Positions 8,649 through 17,998 are shown, counted from the first letter of the stretch. The stretch is DNA of 64,000 bases from Chitinophagaceae bacterium (GCA_947476485.1 CANJQU010000010.1:1-64000); one strand, 5' to 3'. Notes: generated from the sequence alone by a model not told the origin. A program made the numbers and translations.

Positions 8649-8684
8649 GAAAATGGGCCGCTGCAGTTGTAGCGGCCCATTTTC
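8649..8684. terminator. Bidirectional terminator between convergent genes
   Basis: A 14-bp stem (8649-8662 with 8671-8684, core ATGGGCCGCT/AGCGGCCCAT) with an 8-base loop lies between the convergent DinB and hydrolase genes. A/T bases flank it on both sides. Confidence 0.85.
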
Positions 8685-8692
8685 AATACCCG

Positions 8693-9589
8693 TCATCGGG
8701 TGATAAACGCTTCCAATGCTGCTTTATAATTATCCAGTCCCCAAACCGCAGGTACATTAACATGCGTAGCAGCCGGCACCCGATGGGCTTCGCTGTATAC
8801 GCCTTTGTAGTTTTTGTATACCAGCTCTCCATGGGTTTTTATGCTCAGGAAGTCGTCATTTATGCCGTGTATCCACATAAATGGCTGCTGCACTTTCTTG
8901 ATTTCTTCTGCGTTATCTACTTTCACGCTAGTAAAATAACTTGAGGGGAGAGCTAAAACAGTAGCATCATTCGTCATCACCGCAGCCGAGCCAAAAGGGG
9001 CTTCCAGTATGAGTTTTGCGGGCACGAGTGTTGTCGGATTGGCTGTGTAGTAAGTAGCGGCTGCCGTGCCGAGACTAAAGCCGTATACAATAAGGCGGTC
9101 TCCCGCTAATCCATTATTTTTCAGCCATTCTATAGCTGCATTAGCATCGGCGTGCAAGCCACTTTCTGTTGGCTTTCCCTCACTCATGCCGTATCCGCGG
9201 TAGTCGATCATAAACACACCGAAACGATTTTTCCCACCGGCGTTTGCCAGAATTTTTTCCCGGTTCCAGTAATAGTCCATGTTGCCCTTGGTGCCATGAA
9301 AATACATAATGACTGTATCAGATGAAATACGGCTGACATCACCTACGTAAATACCATAGATGGTTGCTTTGTTACCGTTGTCGTCCGATGTCAGGGCGAC
9401 CTGCTGAATAAAGCCGGAGGGAATATTATAGCTGGTGTCCACGGTTATTTCCTGTGGACTCGTACTTGCATCGAGCAGGTAGTTATCCAGTTTTATATTA
9501 TTGAACAGGTTACTGTCGAGCCGGAGACATGAGGGCAATGAACAGGTAACAGATAAGACGATCAGTATAGATAGTATTTGCTTTTTCAT
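8693..9589 (-). CDS. Alpha/beta hydrolase lipoprotein
   Basis: The 298-residue product has a lipoprotein signal (hydrophobic 4-18, lipobox SLPSC with Cys21), so it is probably membrane-anchored outside the cytoplasm. Its alpha/beta-hydrolase core shows the oxyanion region HGTKGN (99-104), the DYRGYG strand-loop (129-134), the nucleophile elbow GFSLG (Ser172), an acid in INDDF (243-247) and a histidine in ATHVN (His276). Peptidase or esterase activity is possible; the substrate is unknown. Its start is four bases after the stop of the upstream lipoprotein gene, so the two form an operon. Confidence 0.82.
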   Translation of the reverse strand: MKKQILSILIVLSVTCSLPSCLRLDSNLFNNIKLDNYLLDASTSPQEITVDTSYNIPSGFIQQVALTSDDNGNKATIYGIYVGDVSRISSDTVIMYFHGTKGNMDYYWNREKILANAGGKNRFGVFMIDYRGYGMSEGKPTESGLHADANAAIEWLKNNGLAGDRLIVYGFSLGTAAATYYTANPTTLVPAKLILEAPFGSAAVMTNDATVLALPSSYFTSVKVDNAEEIKKVQQPFMWIHGINDDFLSIKTHGELVYKNYKGVYSEAHRVPAATHVNVPAVWGLDNYKAALEAFITR

Positions 9590-9593
9590 AGAG

Positions 9594-10268
9594 TTAAAAT
9601 TTCCTGGTTACACCAATGTAAATTCCGATCGCGCCTGTATTGCCGGCGCTTATGTATGGCACCACAATGTCGCGATTGCTGTAGTTGGGCGCTATATACT
9701 TAAGCTCCAGCGTGTATTCCCATTTCTTTGCCGCGAGGGTATTGCCCACTTGCACGACCGGGAGCCAATGCTTCGTCTGCGGCTCACCTTCTGCTCTTGT
9801 GCTGTGCAGATCGAACCAATTAGCAAGGCCCAGGTAGCAATAGTGTTTCTTCTTACCATAGTTCCAATAGGCATTGATATCCGCCTGCGGAAAAAAACTG
9901 AATTTATGTTCCCATTTATCAAACATCATATTGGCAACCGGGGAGGCACTAACACCGGGTATCCAGCCATTCGGCTTCAATAAACCTTTTACGACACCAG
10001 CATCAACATGAAGGACACCAAACGCAAGCGAGGTAGCGTGGAGACCTGCAAATCCCGTTAAGCCATCTTTAAAACCATGACCGGCTGCAAAACCCAAAAG
10101 AGGCGCTGGAATAGTAGTGCCGGAATAGTTGATGAGCGGACCGCCAAAAGTGGCAGAAACTTTGCTCTGCCCTTTTTCAAGCGGCCTTACATAACGCGCG
10201 GGAGCACAACTCGCAAACGCTATTGCCAGCAATGCAATGCAACAATATAAACCTGATTTAACACCCAT
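9594..10268 (-). CDS. Hypothetical outer-membrane lipoprotein
   Basis: I place the start at 10268 because MGVKSGLYCC begins a normal lipoprotein signal (hydrophobic stretch followed by AFASC, then APARYVRPLEKGQ). The longer frame from 10340 adds a leader that would spoil it. The mature region alternates Gly/aromatic strands (GHGFKDGLTGFAGLH, INAYWNYGKKKHYCYLGLAN) and ends in GVTRKF with a terminal Phe, so a small beta-barrel is likely. No family is recognised. It is the first gene of a two-gene unit with the hydrolase. Confidence 0.65.
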   Translation of the reverse strand: MGVKSGLYCCIALLAIAFASCAPARYVRPLEKGQSKVSATFGGPLINYSGTTIPAPLLGFAAGHGFKDGLTGFAGLHATSLAFGVLHVDAGVVKGLLKPNGWIPGVSASPVANMMFDKWEHKFSFFPQADINAYWNYGKKKHYCYLGLANWFDLHSTRAEGEPQTKHWLPVVQVGNTLAAKKWEYTLELKYIAPNYSNRDIVVPYISAGNTGAIGIYIGVTRKF

Positions 10269-10393
10269 GGCTATTTTGCTTTTTGTGGTATAAAACACGA
10301 AAGCTACGCAGATAAGTTGTGATAGTACCAGAAATGTCAATTTGAAAAAATGGATTGGTATGATTTTTTAACCATGATTGCAAAAAACAAAAG

Positions 10394-10948
10394 ATGCAAA
10401 ACCTGAAGTCAAAAAAAGTTGCAGTGCTTGCCGCCAACGGATTTGAACAGTCCGAATTTGAGAAACCAGTAGCGGCGTTAAAAGAAGCAGGCGCCGATGT
10501 ACATGTGGTGTCGCTTGAAGCAGGCAAAATAAGGGGTTGGAAAGATAAAAACTGGGGTGACGAAGTGAACGTTGATAAAACAGTCGGGGAAGTAAATGCG
10601 GCTGAATACGATGCACTGGTACTTCCCGGTGGCGTAATGAACCCGGATCAGCTCCGACACAATAAAGATGCAGTAAGCTTTGTAAAAGGCTTTACCGATG
10701 CAGGCAAACCTATCGCAGCCATATGCCATGCCCCATGGACACTTATTGAAACCGGCGCGTTGAAAGGCAGAACAGTAACATCATACCCCTCGCTGAAGAC
10801 AGACCTCACCAACGCAGGTGCAAACTGGGTAGATGCAGAAGTGGTCGTTGACAACGGAATTGTGACGAGCAGGGATCCACGCGATCTGCCAGCCTTTTGC
10901 AAAAAGATGATAGAAGAGATAGCCGATGGAAAGCATAAAGGAAAGTAG
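10394..10948 (+). CDS. DJ-1/PfpI-family protein (general stress protein 18 / deglycase type)
   Basis: The 184-residue single-domain protein of the type 1 glutamine-amidotransferase-like fold has an opening strand KKVAVLAANGFEQSEF with the conserved acidic residue. LVLPGGVMNPD (76-85) and the nucleophile elbow AICHAPW (Cys111, His112) follow. This arrangement matches PfpI/YhbO-type proteins, reported as deglycases, chaperones or proteases under stress. It converges on the HEAT gene, with four bases between the stops. The ATG is preceded by an A-rich segment without a clear Shine-Dalgarno sequence. Confidence 0.88.
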   Translation: MQNLKSKKVAVLAANGFEQSEFEKPVAALKEAGADVHVVSLEAGKIRGWKDKNWGDEVNVDKTVGEVNAAEYDALVLPGGVMNPDQLRHNKDAVSFVKGFTDAGKPIAAICHAPWTLIETGALKGRTVTSYPSLKTDLTNAGANWVDAEVVVDNGIVTSRDPRDLPAFCKKMIEEIADGKHKGK

Positions 10949-10952
10949 GCAT

Positions 10953-11582
10953 CTACTTCTTTGATAGTTTCGCCAATACTTTCTCTATTCGTTTCTTTTT
11001 TGTCTCTGTCTCAATATCAGCAAGGCGGGAGGTCAGCATCTTAATAAATCCCGCTTTGTTCTTTTCATTTACAAAAGGCAGGGTACTTTCGGCGTAAGTA
11101 GGCATTTGATTCTCCGGGGCATTCAATATCTGCTCATTAAGCAATGCAAAGGCATCTTCTGCATACTGTTTTATGCCGCAGAGCTTGACAAGTATCTTCA
11201 CACAGTGATCTTTTGTGATCACCGTGCCGGCATCGCTTACGGCTACAATTTTCGCAAGTGCACTATAAATTGACTTTGGATTTTCGGCGGCTATACTGCT
11301 TAGGGCAGTCATCGCTCCCCATTGCATGCGGTTGTTTTTGCTATCAAGGAGGGCTATGAAATTTTTTGCATAAGGCGCGACCAAGGCCGGTTTGCTTTCC
11401 CCTATCTCATACAGCACTTTCACACAATCGCTCTGAATGTCTTTGTTTTTGTTGCCTAGGTTTTCTACCAGTTCTTTGATAGCGCCGGCGTCATCGGTTG
11501 AGGCTATGCGTTTTGCGAGTTCCTGGTTGGGGACTTCATCGCGCCGGCCGAGAGACGATGCTAATTTATTAATGATGCTCAT
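10953..11582 (-). CDS. HEAT-repeat protein
   Basis: The 209-residue cytoplasmic protein is built from helical pairs: AGAIKELVENLGNKNKDIQS, VKVLYEIGESKPALVAPYA and WGAMTALSSIAAENPKSIYS read as successive HEAT/Armadillo-like units, ending in a Lys-rich helix. Such repeats form protein-binding scaffolds, and no enzymatic residues are visible. It is a single gene, convergent with the PfpI gene. The function is unknown. Confidence 0.7.
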   Translation of the reverse strand: MSIINKLASSLGRRDEVPNQELAKRIASTDDAGAIKELVENLGNKNKDIQSDCVKVLYEIGESKPALVAPYAKNFIALLDSKNNRMQWGAMTALSSIAAENPKSIYSALAKIVAVSDAGTVITKDHCVKILVKLCGIKQYAEDAFALLNEQILNAPENQMPTYAESTLPFVNEKNKAGFIKMLTSRLADIETETKKKRIEKVLAKLSKK

Positions 11583-11771
11583 GGACTACTGTATAATACG
11601 AAAGTGAAAATAACCTTTTCGGGAGAGATAGAAAAGAAGAGCGACGTCCGGACGATTTGTATACCTGACCATAATCATAGTTTCCGATGAAGTATCGCGT
11701 GAAATTTGTCACAGCATACATTTTCCAGTCCATGGAAAATTATTTAAGCGTATACTTATCAACATCTAATA

Positions 11772-13010
11772 ATGGAATTCAGGCACTGGAAGAAACTTTC
11801 TCACAAAGAGCAGGATGCAATAATCACGCTGGCTCTTAAAAATAATATTGACTACGAAGATAAAATGTCTCTTGGCATCCCCGTTTCCAAGCTTGACCCC
11901 AATGTATTTTATGAGCAGGCTTCCTTTCTTAAAGAAGCTCCATTACTGAGAACCTATCTGCAGAACCCGAATCATATAGGGTGCCATACGCTGGGTAGCT
12001 CCGAACCATTTTTCAATGGCACCCAACAACTGGAAGAAGAAGTGATCGAACTCATCAGTGTAGATATTCTGAAGGCAAAGAGTAAAAGTTGTGACGGATA
12101 TATAGCGGCGGGCGGCACAGAGGCAAACATACAGGCTGCCTGGATATACCGCAATTACTTCATGGAAGCATGTGATGCACGAATAGAGGAGATAGCACTA
12201 TTAAGTTCGGATGACACGCACTATTCTGTGACAAAGGCCGCCAATCTCCTGAATTTACAGTCAGTGAGTGTGGCCGTAGACGAAGAGACGAGGAAAATAC
12301 ACCCCGAGTTACTGGACGCAGCAATAGTACATTCAAAAAAAGCAGGGATCAAGTATTTCATTGTCATTTCCAACATGGCTACAACCATGTTTGGCAGCGT
12401 TGATGATCCTGATCTGTACGCGGGTATGCTGGCCAAAAATGAAGTGGCATATAAAATACATATAGACGGGGCTTTTGGCGGGTTCATTTTCCCGGTAAGT
12501 TGCCCTGAAAATAACGTCAACTTCAGTAATCCCAACGTGTCATCTATAACGCTGGACGCCCACAAAATGTTACAGGCACCGTATGGAACCGGAGTATTCA
12601 TTGCCAGGAAAGGACTAATGCAATATGCCTGTACAGCAGCAGCAAAGTACGTAAGCGGAATGGATTTTACGCTCAGCGGGAGCCGGTCGGGAGCTAACGC
12701 AATTGCCGTATGGATGATATTGTTTACTTATGGCCCGCATGGATGGTTTGAGAAAATAAGCAAGCTACTTTATCGTACAGCATGGCTGTGTAAACAATTA
12801 GATAAACTAAGCATTAAGTACTACCGCCATCCGAATCTAAACATTGTGGCGATACGCGCACAGCATATACCAGCGGCCATAGCAAATGAATATGGCATGG
12901 TGCCGGATTCCCATACCGAAGCACCTAAATGGTACAAGGTTGTGGTTATGGACCATGTAGAGATAGATTATCTGCAGGGATTTATAAAGGCGCTGGGAAA
13001 AGCGCTGTAG
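11772..13010 (+). CDS. Pyridoxal-phosphate-dependent decarboxylase (group II type)
   Basis: The 412-residue protein is in the fold-type I PLP group related to glutamate, aromatic amino acid and histidine decarboxylases. Visible cofactor features are AAGGTEANIQAAW (112-124) around the phosphate site, IHIDGAFGGF (229-238) with the PLP-nitrogen aspartate Asp232, and LDAHKMLQAP with Schiff-base Lys265. Substrate specificity cannot be read from sequence. It is shorter than typical GadB (about 465) and closer to archaeal tyrosine/aspartate decarboxylase size. No transporter for an amino acid/amine exchange system is adjacent. Confidence 0.8.
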   Translation: MEFRHWKKLSHKEQDAIITLALKNNIDYEDKMSLGIPVSKLDPNVFYEQASFLKEAPLLRTYLQNPNHIGCHTLGSSEPFFNGTQQLEEEVIELISVDILKAKSKSCDGYIAAGGTEANIQAAWIYRNYFMEACDARIEEIALLSSDDTHYSVTKAANLLNLQSVSVAVDEETRKIHPELLDAAIVHSKKAGIKYFIVISNMATTMFGSVDDPDLYAGMLAKNEVAYKIHIDGAFGGFIFPVSCPENNVNFSNPNVSSITLDAHKMLQAPYGTGVFIARKGLMQYACTAAAKYVSGMDFTLSGSRSGANAIAVWMILFTYGPHGWFEKISKLLYRTAWLCKQLDKLSIKYYRHPNLNIVAIRAQHIPAAIANEYGMVPDSHTEAPKWYKVVVMDHVEIDYLQGFIKALGKAL

Positions 13011-13254
13011 CGGAGGAAAAATAGAACGGGTGGCATCGCTCGCGCTTTGCGCTCCCTTTCTCATTTTTGTGGCGCGGGAATATGTCGAACTTTTATGTGG
13101 AGGACCTGGAGCGGTTTCAAATACTCTGTCGTTAGAAACAGGTACTGTGCAGAGAAACAGGATATGCCTGGGACGGGATTTAAGATTTTTTTATTTCAGA
13201 CAATGCTGTATTTTACCACTGGTTCTTTAATTGATCAATAAAACAAAGACAATA

Positions 13255-13476
13255 GTGAAAAGTTTAATTTCTATGGCACTAATTGCCACATTACTGCTGA
13301 CCTCCTGCACAAAGACCTATACCTGCGCCTGCACATTTGTTGATAATACCGGCAAGACGACGCAAGAAACTATCGGCCAAATGAAGACAACAAAAAGCAA
13401 GGCACAAAAGTTGTGCGATGATGGGAGCAATTCCTATAAGTCGGTTTACACTTCAGTTTCGTGTCACCTGGAGTAG
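13255..13476 (+). CDS. Small Cys-containing lipoprotein
   Basis: From the GTG at 13255 the product is about 73 residues with a clear lipoprotein signal (ISMALIATLLLTSC). The mature part begins TKTYTCACTF and contains two more cysteines near the end, so disulfides are likely. An in-frame TTG at 13231 would add eight residues before the signal and is less likely. No family is recognised. The gene stands alone between the decarboxylase and the tRNA genes. The 13011-13230 gap shows nothing I can name. Confidence 0.6.
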   Translation: MKSLISMALIATLLLTSCTKTYTCACTFVDNTGKTTQETIGQMKTTKSKAQKLCDDGSNSYKSVYTSVSCHLE

Positions 13477-13534
13477 ATGGCACCAACGGGAAAAGCAGGG
13501 AGCGAAACACAGGCGCACTCAACTCCCGCACTTG

Positions 13535-13608
13535 TGGAGCATACCGGAGTTGAACCGATGACCTTTTGCATGTCAAGCAAACGCTCTAACCAACTGAGCT
13601 AATTCTCC
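13535..13608 (-). tRNA. tRNA-Val (anticodon GAC)
   Basis: A 74-nt cloverleaf is on the minus strand: acceptor GGAGAAT with ATGCTCC, D arm with AGCTCAGTTGGTTAGAGC, anticodon stem TTTGC/GCAAA around loop TTGACAT, and T loop TTCAACT. The anticodon GAC reads GUC/GUU valine codons. The acceptor stem has an A5-G68 mismatch. CCA is not encoded; the discriminator is A. Confidence 0.9.
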
Positions 13609-13645
13609 ATCTTTTTAAAGTACTTCCTGATACGGTGGCTTAAAC

Positions 13646-13672
13646 GCAAAAAATCGCCCTTGCGGGCGATTT
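13646..13672 (-). terminator. Terminator downstream of tRNA-Arg
   Basis: AAATCGCCC (13651-13659) pairs with GGGCGATTT (13664-13672) around a 4-base loop. On the minus strand it is followed by a T run. It separates tRNA-Arg from tRNA-Val, so the two are not one simple transcript. Confidence 0.85.
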
Positions 13673-13680
13673 AAAGCTTG

Positions 13681-13752
13681 TGGCCTCGCCAGGAATCGAA
13701 CCTGGATCTGGAGCTTCGGAAACTCTTATACTATCCATTGTACTACGAGGCC
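13681..13752 (-). tRNA. tRNA-Arg (anticodon CCG)
   Basis: A 72-nt cloverleaf is on the minus strand with a perfect acceptor stem (GGCCTCG/CGAGGCC), an anticodon loop TTCCGAA giving anticodon CCG (codon CGG), and a T arm CCAGG-TTCGATT-CCTGG. CCA is not encoded. The anticodon stem has a weak A-C pair at 27-43. Confidence 0.92.
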
Positions 13753-13770
13753 TATCTTATTTCAGAGGTG

Positions 13771-13778
13771 CAAAGGTA
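13771..13778 (-). promoter_or_regulatory. Putative -7 box of tRNA-Arg
   Basis: CAAAGGTA on the plus strand reads TACCTTTG on the coding strand, a perfect TAnnTTTG match 18 bases before the tRNA 5' end. No clear -33 TTG is seen. Confidence 0.5.
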
Positions 13779-13857
13779 GGGGGTTTAGGTAATAAGTTGA
13801 CACGTTGAAAGGTTAATAAGTCCCGTAAATAACGAAAATATTTTAGCGAGTAAATCC

Positions 13858-14472
13858 CTACTTATACTCCTCTACCTTTATCTGCTCCCGGCAAAAAAAG
13901 TATTCACGCGGATCATTAGAGGCTACAATTACCAGCCTGTTCTGTCCATACTCTTCCATCCATTCGCGGTATTGCTCTACGCCCTGCTGGTCGAGGTTGG
14001 TGCAGGGCTCGTCAAGTAAGAGCACAGGAGTATCTGCAAAAATGGCCTGCGCAAGCTTTACACGTTGCTTCATGCCAGATGAATAGTCGCCTATGGGTTT
14101 ATGCTCGGCATCTTTGAGGCCGGTGAGGTCAATGATCTTATCGATCGTAAAGCCGGGCAGTGGTTTCTTAAAGGAAAAATGGAAATCGAAGAACTCCCGC
14201 AGTGTCAGTTCCTCCACTATCTCCATACCGGGTGCGCAGAAGCTAATATAGTCGAATATAGCCTCCGGCGCAATTGGTGAGCCGTTACTGTATTGCAGTT
14301 TGCCTAAAGAGGGTGATTGCATACCTGCAATGATGCGCAGCAGCGTAGATTTGCCGCTACCGTTGGAGCCTAGTAATGCATAGGCCTGTGGTGTGGAAAA
14401 GGAATAATTAATATCCTTAAATATCCAGTGCCGCTGAAAACGCTTACTTATATGCTCGAGGGTTATCTTCAT
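13858..14472 (-). CDS. ABC transporter ATP-binding protein
   Basis: The 204-residue single nucleotide-binding domain has Walker A GSNGSGKS (35-42), signature SSGMKQRVKLAQ, Walker B VLLLDEP followed by CTNLDQQG, and a switch-like region near VIVASNDP. It powers an unknown transporter, as no permease is adjacent. The short length resembles heme-export CcmA subunits, and a ccmC-ccmD pair occurs at 30.7-31.6 kb, but this link is inference. It lies downstream of lpxA on the same strand, across a 92-base gap with AT-rich inverted repeats, so it may have its own promoter. Confidence 0.85.
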   Translation of the reverse strand: MKITLEHISKRFQRHWIFKDINYSFSTPQAYALLGSNGSGKSTLLRIIAGMQSPSLGKLQYSNGSPIAPEAIFDYISFCAPGMEIVEELTLREFFDFHFSFKKPLPGFTIDKIIDLTGLKDAEHKPIGDYSSGMKQRVKLAQAIFADTPVLLLDEPCTNLDQQGVEQYREWMEEYGQNRLVIVASNDPREYFFCREQIKVEEYK

Positions 14473-14474
14473 TT

Positions 14475-14564
14475 CAAATTCAAAAGTAAAAAATCAAAAT
14501 TCAAAAAAAAGAGAGTAGTGCTAAAACAAATGCACTTGTTTTTGACTTTTGAATTTTGAATTTG
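14475..14564. repeat. AT-rich imperfect inverted repeat in the ABC-lpxA gap
   Basis: Words of the type CAAATTCAAAA (14475 onward) recur inverted as TTTTGAATTTTGAATTTG (to 14564), with a short non-repeated centre. The whole gap can fold back on itself. It may act as a weak terminator or a small dispersed repeat. Confidence 0.6.
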
Positions 14565-15368
14565 CTACGGCATATCCTCGCTGCCATGACGGCGGATGTA
14601 CCCCTTCATGATGCCCCGTCCTGTTTCGCGAACGAAGCTGATGATCTCATCACGTTCGTCGGATACAGGCAGATCGGTTTCTATGATGCTGAGGGCTTTT
14701 GAAACATTGTAGCCGCGTACAAAGAGTATACGGTATACGTCGAGGATCTGGTTGATCTTGTCTATGGAATATCCGCGACGTTTCAGGCCAACGGAGTTTA
14801 CGCCAACATAGGAAAGTGGCTCACGCGCCGCCTTTACATAAGGTGGTATATCCTTTCTTACGAGCGAACCGCCGGTTACAAATGCGTAGGAACCTATACG
14901 TACAAACTGCTGCACAGCGGTGAGGCCTGCAAGCACCACGCAATCACCCACCACTATATGGCCGGCAAGTGTGGTGTTGTTTGAGAAAATGCAGTAGTTA
15001 CCCACTTCGCAATCGTGTGCTATATGGGTGTATGCCATGATCAGGCAGTTGTTGCCTATCTTGGTCATGTTACGGTCGGCGGTACCACGGTTTATGGTCA
15101 CACACTCACGGATGGTTGTGTTGTCACCTATGATGCAAACGGTATCTTCTCCTTTGAACTTGAGGTCCTGTGGAATAGCGGATATTACCGAGCTTGGAAA
15201 AATGCGGCAGTTCTTACCGATGCGCGCACCTTCCATAATGGTTACGTTTGATCCTATCCATGTACCCTCGCCTATCTCCACATTCCTGTGAATGGTAGTA
15301 AAAGGATCGATCTTTACATTGGGACCTATCTTTGAATCCGGGTGTACGTATGTAAGCGGGTGGATCAT
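14565..15368 (-). CDS. lpxA: Acyl-ACP--UDP-N-acetylglucosamine O-acyltransferase
   Basis: This enzyme catalyses the first step of lipid A synthesis, transferring a 3-hydroxyacyl chain from ACP to the 3-OH of UDP-GlcNAc in the cytoplasm. The 267-residue protein shows the left-handed parallel beta-helix hexapeptide repeats from residue 1 to about 190. The catalytic-histidine motif THIAHDC includes His118, matching E. coli His125. An alpha-helical C-terminal domain follows. Its ATG overlaps the end of lpxC-fabZ by four bases, indicating translational coupling in an lpxD-lpxC/fabZ-lpxA unit. Confidence 0.96.
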   Translation of the reverse strand: MIHPLTYVHPDSKIGPNVKIDPFTTIHRNVEIGEGTWIGSNVTIMEGARIGKNCRIFPSSVISAIPQDLKFKGEDTVCIIGDNTTIRECVTINRGTADRNMTKIGNNCLIMAYTHIAHDCEVGNYCIFSNNTTLAGHIVVGDCVVLAGLTAVQQFVRIGSYAFVTGGSLVRKDIPPYVKAAREPLSYVGVNSVGLKRRGYSIDKINQILDVYRILFVRGYNVSKALSIIETDLPVSDERDEIISFVRETGRGIMKGYIRRHGSEDMP

Positions 15369-16831
15369 TTTTTGTCTTTTCTTACGATTTGCGCTACCAG
15401 CTCAGCTTCAGTAGCAAGTTTATTACCAACGTATGCCGTGCCCCGCATCTCACATATACCACGGCGAATAGGGTTCAGCAATTCCAGTTTCAAAATAAGC
15501 GTATCACCTGGCCGCACCAGTTGCTTGAAGCGAACCTTGTCTATTTTAAGAAAATAGGTGTCATAGTTCTCGCGGTCGCTGATATTGTTGAGCGCCAGTA
15601 TACCGCCCGTCTGCGCCAGCGCTTCTATCTGCAGCACCCCGGGCATAACCGGGTTGCCGGGAAAGTGGCCCTGGAAAAAATGCTCATTAAAGGTCACGTT
15701 CTTGATGCCCACCACGTGATTATCGCTCAGCTCGATGATCTTATCTACAAACAGGAAGGGGAACTTATGTGGTAAAGCCTTCTCTATCTGTGTGATGTCA
15801 TATATGGCCTGCTGCGAGGGATCGTAATGTGGTATATCCGAAAGGTGTTTGTTCTTCTTTATGTACTGCTTTATCTTCTTGGCAAACTCTACATTGGTAG
15901 CATGGCCGGGACGGCTGGCTATGATGTGCGCCTTGATAGAATGACCCACAAGCGCCAGGTCGCCGATCACATCGAGCAATTTATGGCGGGCCGGTTCATT
16001 AGGATAATGCAGTTGAATGTTGTTGAGTATGCCCTCTTGCTTTACTTCTATTTTTTGCTTGTTGAATATACCGGCCAGTCTTTGCAGCTCCTCATCACTT
16101 ACGATCTTGTCCACCACTACTATTGCATTGCTCAGGTCACCACCCTTTATCAGGTTGTTGTCGAGCAGATACTCAAGTTCGTGAAGGAAGCAGAAAGTTC
16201 GGCAAGGGCCTATCTGGTCGCGAAACTCAGAAATATGCTTCAGTGCTGCGTGCTGGGTGCCCAGCACAGGGGAATTAAAGTCAATGAGCGCTGTTATCTG
16301 GTATTCCGTTGATGGAACCGCCAGCATATCTACGTTCTTTACCGGATCGTAGTAATGTATGTTGGTATCGATGGAATAAACGATGCGCCTGGCTTCCTGC
16401 TCCTGTATGCCAGCACTTTCGATAGCATCCATGAACTGGCGGGCGCTTCCGTCCATTATCGGTACTTCCGGTCCATCCATTTCTATCAGGATGTTGTCGA
16501 TCCCCAGGCCTACCAATGCAGAGAGCGTATGCTCTATGGTGCTTACCCTGGCTCCATTATACTCGATGGTAGTGCCACGCGAAGTGTCTACTACAAAATC
16601 CACATCGGCCTTTACAATTGGCTTATCGGGCAGATCTACACGCTGAAAACGAATGCCGTAGCCGGGGCTGGCCGGCTTCATGGTCATCGTAACATTTGCT
16701 CCCGTATGTAATCCCACTCCGTGCAGAGTAACAGAACCTTTAAGTGTCTGCTGGTTCTGACTATTATTGGTCGAATGCAAGGTCTCTGTTTTTTTTCTGC
16801 TTTCCGGTTTAACTAATATATCCTCGTTCAC
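15365..16831 (-). CDS. lpxC-fabZ: Bifunctional UDP-3-O-acyl-GlcNAc deacetylase / 3-hydroxyacyl-ACP dehydratase
   Basis: The 488-residue fusion is characteristic of Bacteroidota. Residues about 30-325 are the zinc deacetylase LpxC (zinc ligands His101, His283 and Asp287; catalytic histidine about 310 in SRPGHATN), the committed step of lipid A synthesis. Residues about 345-488 are FabZ, the hot-dog dehydratase of fatty-acid elongation ([11 protein letters not shown], then [19 protein letters not shown] with His389 and Glu403). Four-base overlaps with lpxD upstream and lpxA downstream show coupling. An N-terminal extension of about 30 polar residues precedes LpxC. Confidence 0.96.
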   Translation of the reverse strand: MNEDILVKPESRKKTETLHSTNNSQNQQTLKGSVTLHGVGLHTGANVTMTMKPASPGYGIRFQRVDLPDKPIVKADVDFVVDTSRGTTIEYNGARVSTIEHTLSALVGLGIDNILIEMDGPEVPIMDGSARQFMDAIESAGIQEQEARRIVYSIDTNIHYYDPVKNVDMLAVPSTEYQITALIDFNSPVLGTQHAALKHISEFRDQIGPCRTFCFLHELEYLLDNNLIKGGDLSNAIVVVDKIVSDEELQRLAGIFNKQKIEVKQEGILNNIQLHYPNEPARHKLLDVIGDLALVGHSIKAHIIASRPGHATNVEFAKKIKQYIKKNKHLSDIPHYDPSQQAIYDITQIEKALPHKFPFLFVDKIIELSDNHVVGIKNVTFNEHFFQGHFPGNPVMPGVLQIEALAQTGGILALNNISDRENYDTYFLKIDKVRFKQLVRPGDTLILKLELLNPIRRGICEMRGTAYVGNKLATEAELVAQIVRKDKK

Positions 16832-17901
16832 TTTTTATACTCCAGGTTTTGCGTGCTTAATAATGCAGTTAACTCCTGCACGGTTTCTTCCAGTTTCTGA
16901 AGGCGGTGCTGCATATCTGGCAAATTTCTAAAAATTGCCTGACTTTTCAGCGAACTTTTATATTCAAACGCCGGACTGCCATTCAGAGTCGTATTTGTGC
17001 TGATCACCGATTTGGACAAACCGCTTTGTGCGTTGATGCGGGTGCCATCGGCAATATGTATATGCCCCACCATACCCACCTGTCCGCCTATCGAACAATT
17101 CTTACCGATCTTTGTGCTCCCTGAAATGCCTGTCTGCGCTGCAATAACGGTATTCTCGCCTATCTCCACATTGTGTGCTATCTGTATCAGGTTGTCCAGC
17201 TTCACACCCTTCCTTATGATCGTAGACCCCATAGTGGCGCGGTCAATAGTAGTGTTAGAGCCTATCTCTACATCGTCTTCTATGATCACATTGCCTATCT
17301 GCGGTATCTTTTTATAGGTGCCATCGCTAAGCGGCGCAAACCCAAACCCATCGCCACCGATCACTGTTCCTGAATGAATAACGACCCTGCAACCAAGACG
17401 GCACTCATCGTAAACCTTAACTCCGGAATATAATTTTGAATTTTCTTTAATGGTCACATTACTCCCGATATAACAGCCGGGGTAGATTTTTACACCACGC
17501 TCTATCACTGCATGCTCGCCTATATACGAGAAAGCCCCTACATACACATCGGCTGCTATTCTGGCGCTGGGCGAAATGTATGAAGGCTGTTCGATACCGG
17601 TTTTAGCGTTCCCTGATATTATCTCCCGGTATTTTTCAAGCAGGAAAGCAAAGCTGCTGTAAGCATCCTCTACCTTAATGAGTGTAGCCTTTACCGGGCG
17701 GGACAGCTCGAGCGATGCATTGACTATAATAATAGACGCGTCTGATGTATACGCATATTCTTCATATTTTGGGTTTGAGATAAAACTCAGGGAGCCTTCC
17801 ACTGCCTCTTCTATCTTGGCCACATCGGTTACTTTAGCTTCCGGATCTCCTTCCAGCTTGCCTTGTAACAGTGTAGCTATTTGCTGCGCTGTAAACTGCA
17901 T
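16828..17901 (-). CDS. lpxD: UDP-3-O-(3-hydroxyacyl)glucosamine N-acyltransferase
   Basis: The third lipid A acyl step adds the N-linked hydroxyacyl chain to the LpxC product. The 357-residue protein has the N-terminal uridine-binding domain (about 1-100), a hexapeptide beta-helix (about 105-300, including VVIHSGTVIGGDGFGFAP and LIQIAHNVEIGENT with the catalytic histidine) and a C-terminal helix that could form a coiled coil (LQKLEETVQELTALL). It is first of the three overlapping lpx genes and 97 bases downstream of the HD hydrolase gene. Confidence 0.96.
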   Translation of the reverse strand: MQFTAQQIATLLQGKLEGDPEAKVTDVAKIEEAVEGSLSFISNPKYEEYAYTSDASIIIVNASLELSRPVKATLIKVEDAYSSFAFLLEKYREIISGNAKTGIEQPSYISPSARIAADVYVGAFSYIGEHAVIERGVKIYPGCYIGSNVTIKENSKLYSGVKVYDECRLGCRVVIHSGTVIGGDGFGFAPLSDGTYKKIPQIGNVIIEDDVEIGSNTTIDRATMGSTIIRKGVKLDNLIQIAHNVEIGENTVIAAQTGISGSTKIGKNCSIGGQVGMVGHIHIADGTRINAQSGLSKSVISTNTTLNGSPAFEYKSSLKSQAIFRNLPDMQHRLQKLEETVQELTALLSTQNLEYKK

Positions 17902-17998
17902 GTGCGATTAGTTTCTGTTATTCATACTCTGAATAAAATATCCCTTGATTTTTAACTCCCCGATTTATTGTTTCAATTTCCTTTTTCCTGGCTGATAA

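Noticed and set aside
10268-10340. Upstream start for the outer-membrane lipoprotein gene
   Set aside because: It would place 24 extra residues before a clear lipoprotein signal peptide.
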